Positions 62,705-64,000 of a stretch of DNA of 64,000 bases are shown here, piece by piece. The stretch comes from Pseudomonadota bacterium (GTDB taxonomy: Bacteria; Pseudomonadota; Gammaproteobacteria; DASZBR01). Position numbers and translations under genes: made by a program. Positions within the stretch are counted from its first letter, which is position 1; the number at the start of each line of letters is the position of its first letter. Under the pieces are notes generated by a model. It did not search any database. It was not told where the DNA came from and saw only the letters and a list, made by a program, of their open reading frames with translations. The stretch spans positions 62,001-126,000 of the forward strand of contig JAJYDF010000006.1 of assembly GCA_021777765.1 (NCBI GenBank), written 5' to 3'.

Positions 62705-64000
62705 ATGCAAACAATTTCTCATAAAACTCAACTGGCTAAGTTATCTTGCACGGCTTTAAAAGGTGTTGGGTCGCGCATCAGTGAATTATTGCAAAAATGC
62801 AATATTTTAACGGTGCAGGATTTACTATTTCATTTACCATTTCGTTATCAAGATCGCACTCATATTACGGCTATTCGTCAATTGCGAGTGGGCGATACGG
62901 CAGTAATTGAAGGTGAAATCATACAAAATCAAATAGTCATGGGCACCCGTAGAAGTTTAGTGTGTGAAATTCAAGACATGACAGGCATTATCAGTATTCG
63001 ATTTTTTCATTTTTCAATGGCTCAAAAAAATGCATTGGCTATTGGTACCCATATCCGTTGTTTTGGTGAAGTCAGGTATGGCAAAAGACAGTTAGTAATT
63101 ATCCACCCTGAATGTAGAAGGGTAAATCCAGGTGAGGTAACGCACATGGAAGAATCCTTAACACCCATTTATCCCACCACAGAAGGATTGCAGCAGCGGA
63201 CATTTTCTCAATTAACAGACCAAGCCATTGCGTTATTAGAGGATGATTCTTTACTTAATGAATATTTGCCTGCTGAAATTTTGCAACAATTTAAATTACC
63301 TAATTTAGCAAAAGCATTAATTTATGTGCATAGGCCGCCACCCAATGCCAATATCGCTCTGTTATTGAACGGCCAACATCCTGCCCAACGAAGATTAGTT
63401 TTTGAAGAATTATTGGCCCATTATTTAAGTTTACGACGGTTACGTAGCCAAGTTCAGCAGCAAAATGCGCCTGTATTAAGTGCGGAAAACACACTGTCCC
63501 AACAATTACTTCAATCTTTACCGTTTAAGCTAACTGGCGCGCAACAGCGTGTTACTGCAGAAATAAGTGCTGATTTAGCAAAAGCATCACCCATGTTACG
63601 TTTAGTGCAAGGTGATGTGGGGTCGGGAAAAACTATTGTTGCGGTATTGGCTTTATTACAAGCCGTAGCGAATGGTTATCAAGCAGCATTGATGGCGCCA
63701 ACAGAAATATTAGCTGAACAACATTATCAAAATTTATGTAATTGGTTATCGTCTTTCAATATTTCTGTGCACTGGATTTCAGGAAAATTAAAAGGAAAAA
63801 CGCGAGAACTTGTTTTGCAAGAATTAATGAATGGTTCGGCGCAAATTATTGTAGGCACGCATGCCTTGTTTCAAGAATCGGTGCAATTTGCCAAATTGGG
63901 ATTAATTATTATCGATGAACAACACCGATTTGGTGTGCATCAACGATTAGCATTGCGCGATAAAGGAAATCATAATCAATTAGTACCACATCAATTAATT
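62705..64000 (+). CDS. recG: ATP-dependent DNA helicase RecG (5' part; runs off the right edge)
   Basis: 432 codons are present of a usual ~690; no stop before the window end. ATG 62705 (MQTISHKTQLAKLSCTALKG). Wedge domain with KGVGSRISELL and LLFHLPFRYQDRTHIT, then superfamily-2 helicase motifs: Walker A QGDVGSGKTIVA, MAPTEILAEQHYQ, Walker B IIDEQHRFGVHQR. RecG remodels stalled forks and Holliday junctions. In related genomes recG follows ridA or spoT; here it is separated by the second accessory block. No lesion seen in the part shown. Confidence 0.95.
   Translation, partial: MQTISHKTQLAKLSCTALKGVGSRISELLQKCNILTVQDLLFHLPFRYQDRTHITAIRQLRVGDTAVIEGEIIQNQIVMGTRRSLVCEIQDMTGIISIRFFHFSMAQKNALAIGTHIRCFGEVRYGKRQLVIIHPECRRVNPGEVTHMEESLTPIYPTTEGLQQRTFSQLTDQAIALLEDDSLLNEYLPAEILQQFKLPNLAKALIYVHRPPPNANIALLLNGQHPAQRRLVFEELLAHYLSLRRLRSQVQQQNAPVLSAENTLSQQLLQSLPFKLTGAQQRVTAEISADLAKASPMLRLVQGDVGSGKTIVAVLALLQAVANGYQAALMAPTEILAEQHYQNLCNWLSSFNISVHWISGKLKGKTRELVLQELMNGSAQIIVGTHALFQESVQFAKLGLIIIDEQHRFGVHQRLALRDKGNHNQLVPHQLI

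Overview
The window is AT-rich bacterial DNA. Gene order places it in the Gammaproteobacteria: rsmI divergent from lpoA-yraN-diaA-dolP, and yicC-gmk ... rpoZ-spoT-ridA ... recG. Low GC, several proteins with eukaryote-directed domains, decayed genes and many short palindromic repeats suggest a host-associated lineage close to Legionellales/Coxiellaceae. That placement is inference from content; no 16S or other marker was searched.

Layout. 1-5.9 kb: the 5' end of ubiE, a pterin dehydratase, tRNA-Arg(CCU), three unrecognised genes, a secreted MsrB, a cyclase-family metal hydrolase and three small membrane proteins. 6-11.7 kb: asd, rsmI and the lpoA-yraN-diaA-dolP operon, ending at a bidirectional terminator beside a small frameshifted basic ORF. 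11.8-17.1 kb: fadE, an L,D-transpeptidase, yicC and gmk. 17.1-29.6 kb: an accessory block sits between gmk and rpoZ. It holds a HigBA-like toxin-antitoxin pair, a Fic remnant, a 2OG-Fe(II) oxygenase, a Sel1/TPR-like 872-residue protein, a DUF4143-type ATPase behind a palindromic repeat cluster, a 980-residue PARG/macro plus tyrosine-phosphatase fusion, a YopJ-like acetyltransferase candidate and a membrane protein. 29.7-32.6 kb: rpoZ, spoT and ridA.

32.6-62.6 kb: a second, roughly 30-kb block separates ridA from recG. It contains a FAH-family protein, a giant 1967-residue unrecognised protein, a second ATPase behind three 40-bp palindromes, an alpha/beta hydrolase, a decayed type I restriction locus (hsdR and hsdS, no hsdM seen), a PIN/RHH toxin-antitoxin pair, the three-gene pnt transhydrogenase operon, an acyltransferase 3, a 602-residue membrane protein and four paralogous ~490-residue polytopic membrane proteins (one apart, three overlapping in tandem). 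A VapBC-like pair and a sedolisin protease lie between the paralogs. recG runs off the right end.

Most notable are: (i) the YopJ-like protein with a His-Asp-Cys triad, next to the PARG/macro/phosphatase fusion, which together look like host-directed effectors; (ii) two unrelated orphan ATPases, each preceded by its own private palindromic repeat family; (iii) the tandem polytopic membrane protein family next to an O-acyltransferase, likely a surface-glycan locus; (iv) the decayed hsd locus, with two TGA codons exactly where the family has Trp, plus two one-base frameshifts; and (v) a family of nested-palindrome intergenic elements. Several large proteins end in disordered, Glu/Ser/Pro-rich tails of the kind used as type IVB (Dot/Icm) secretion signals.
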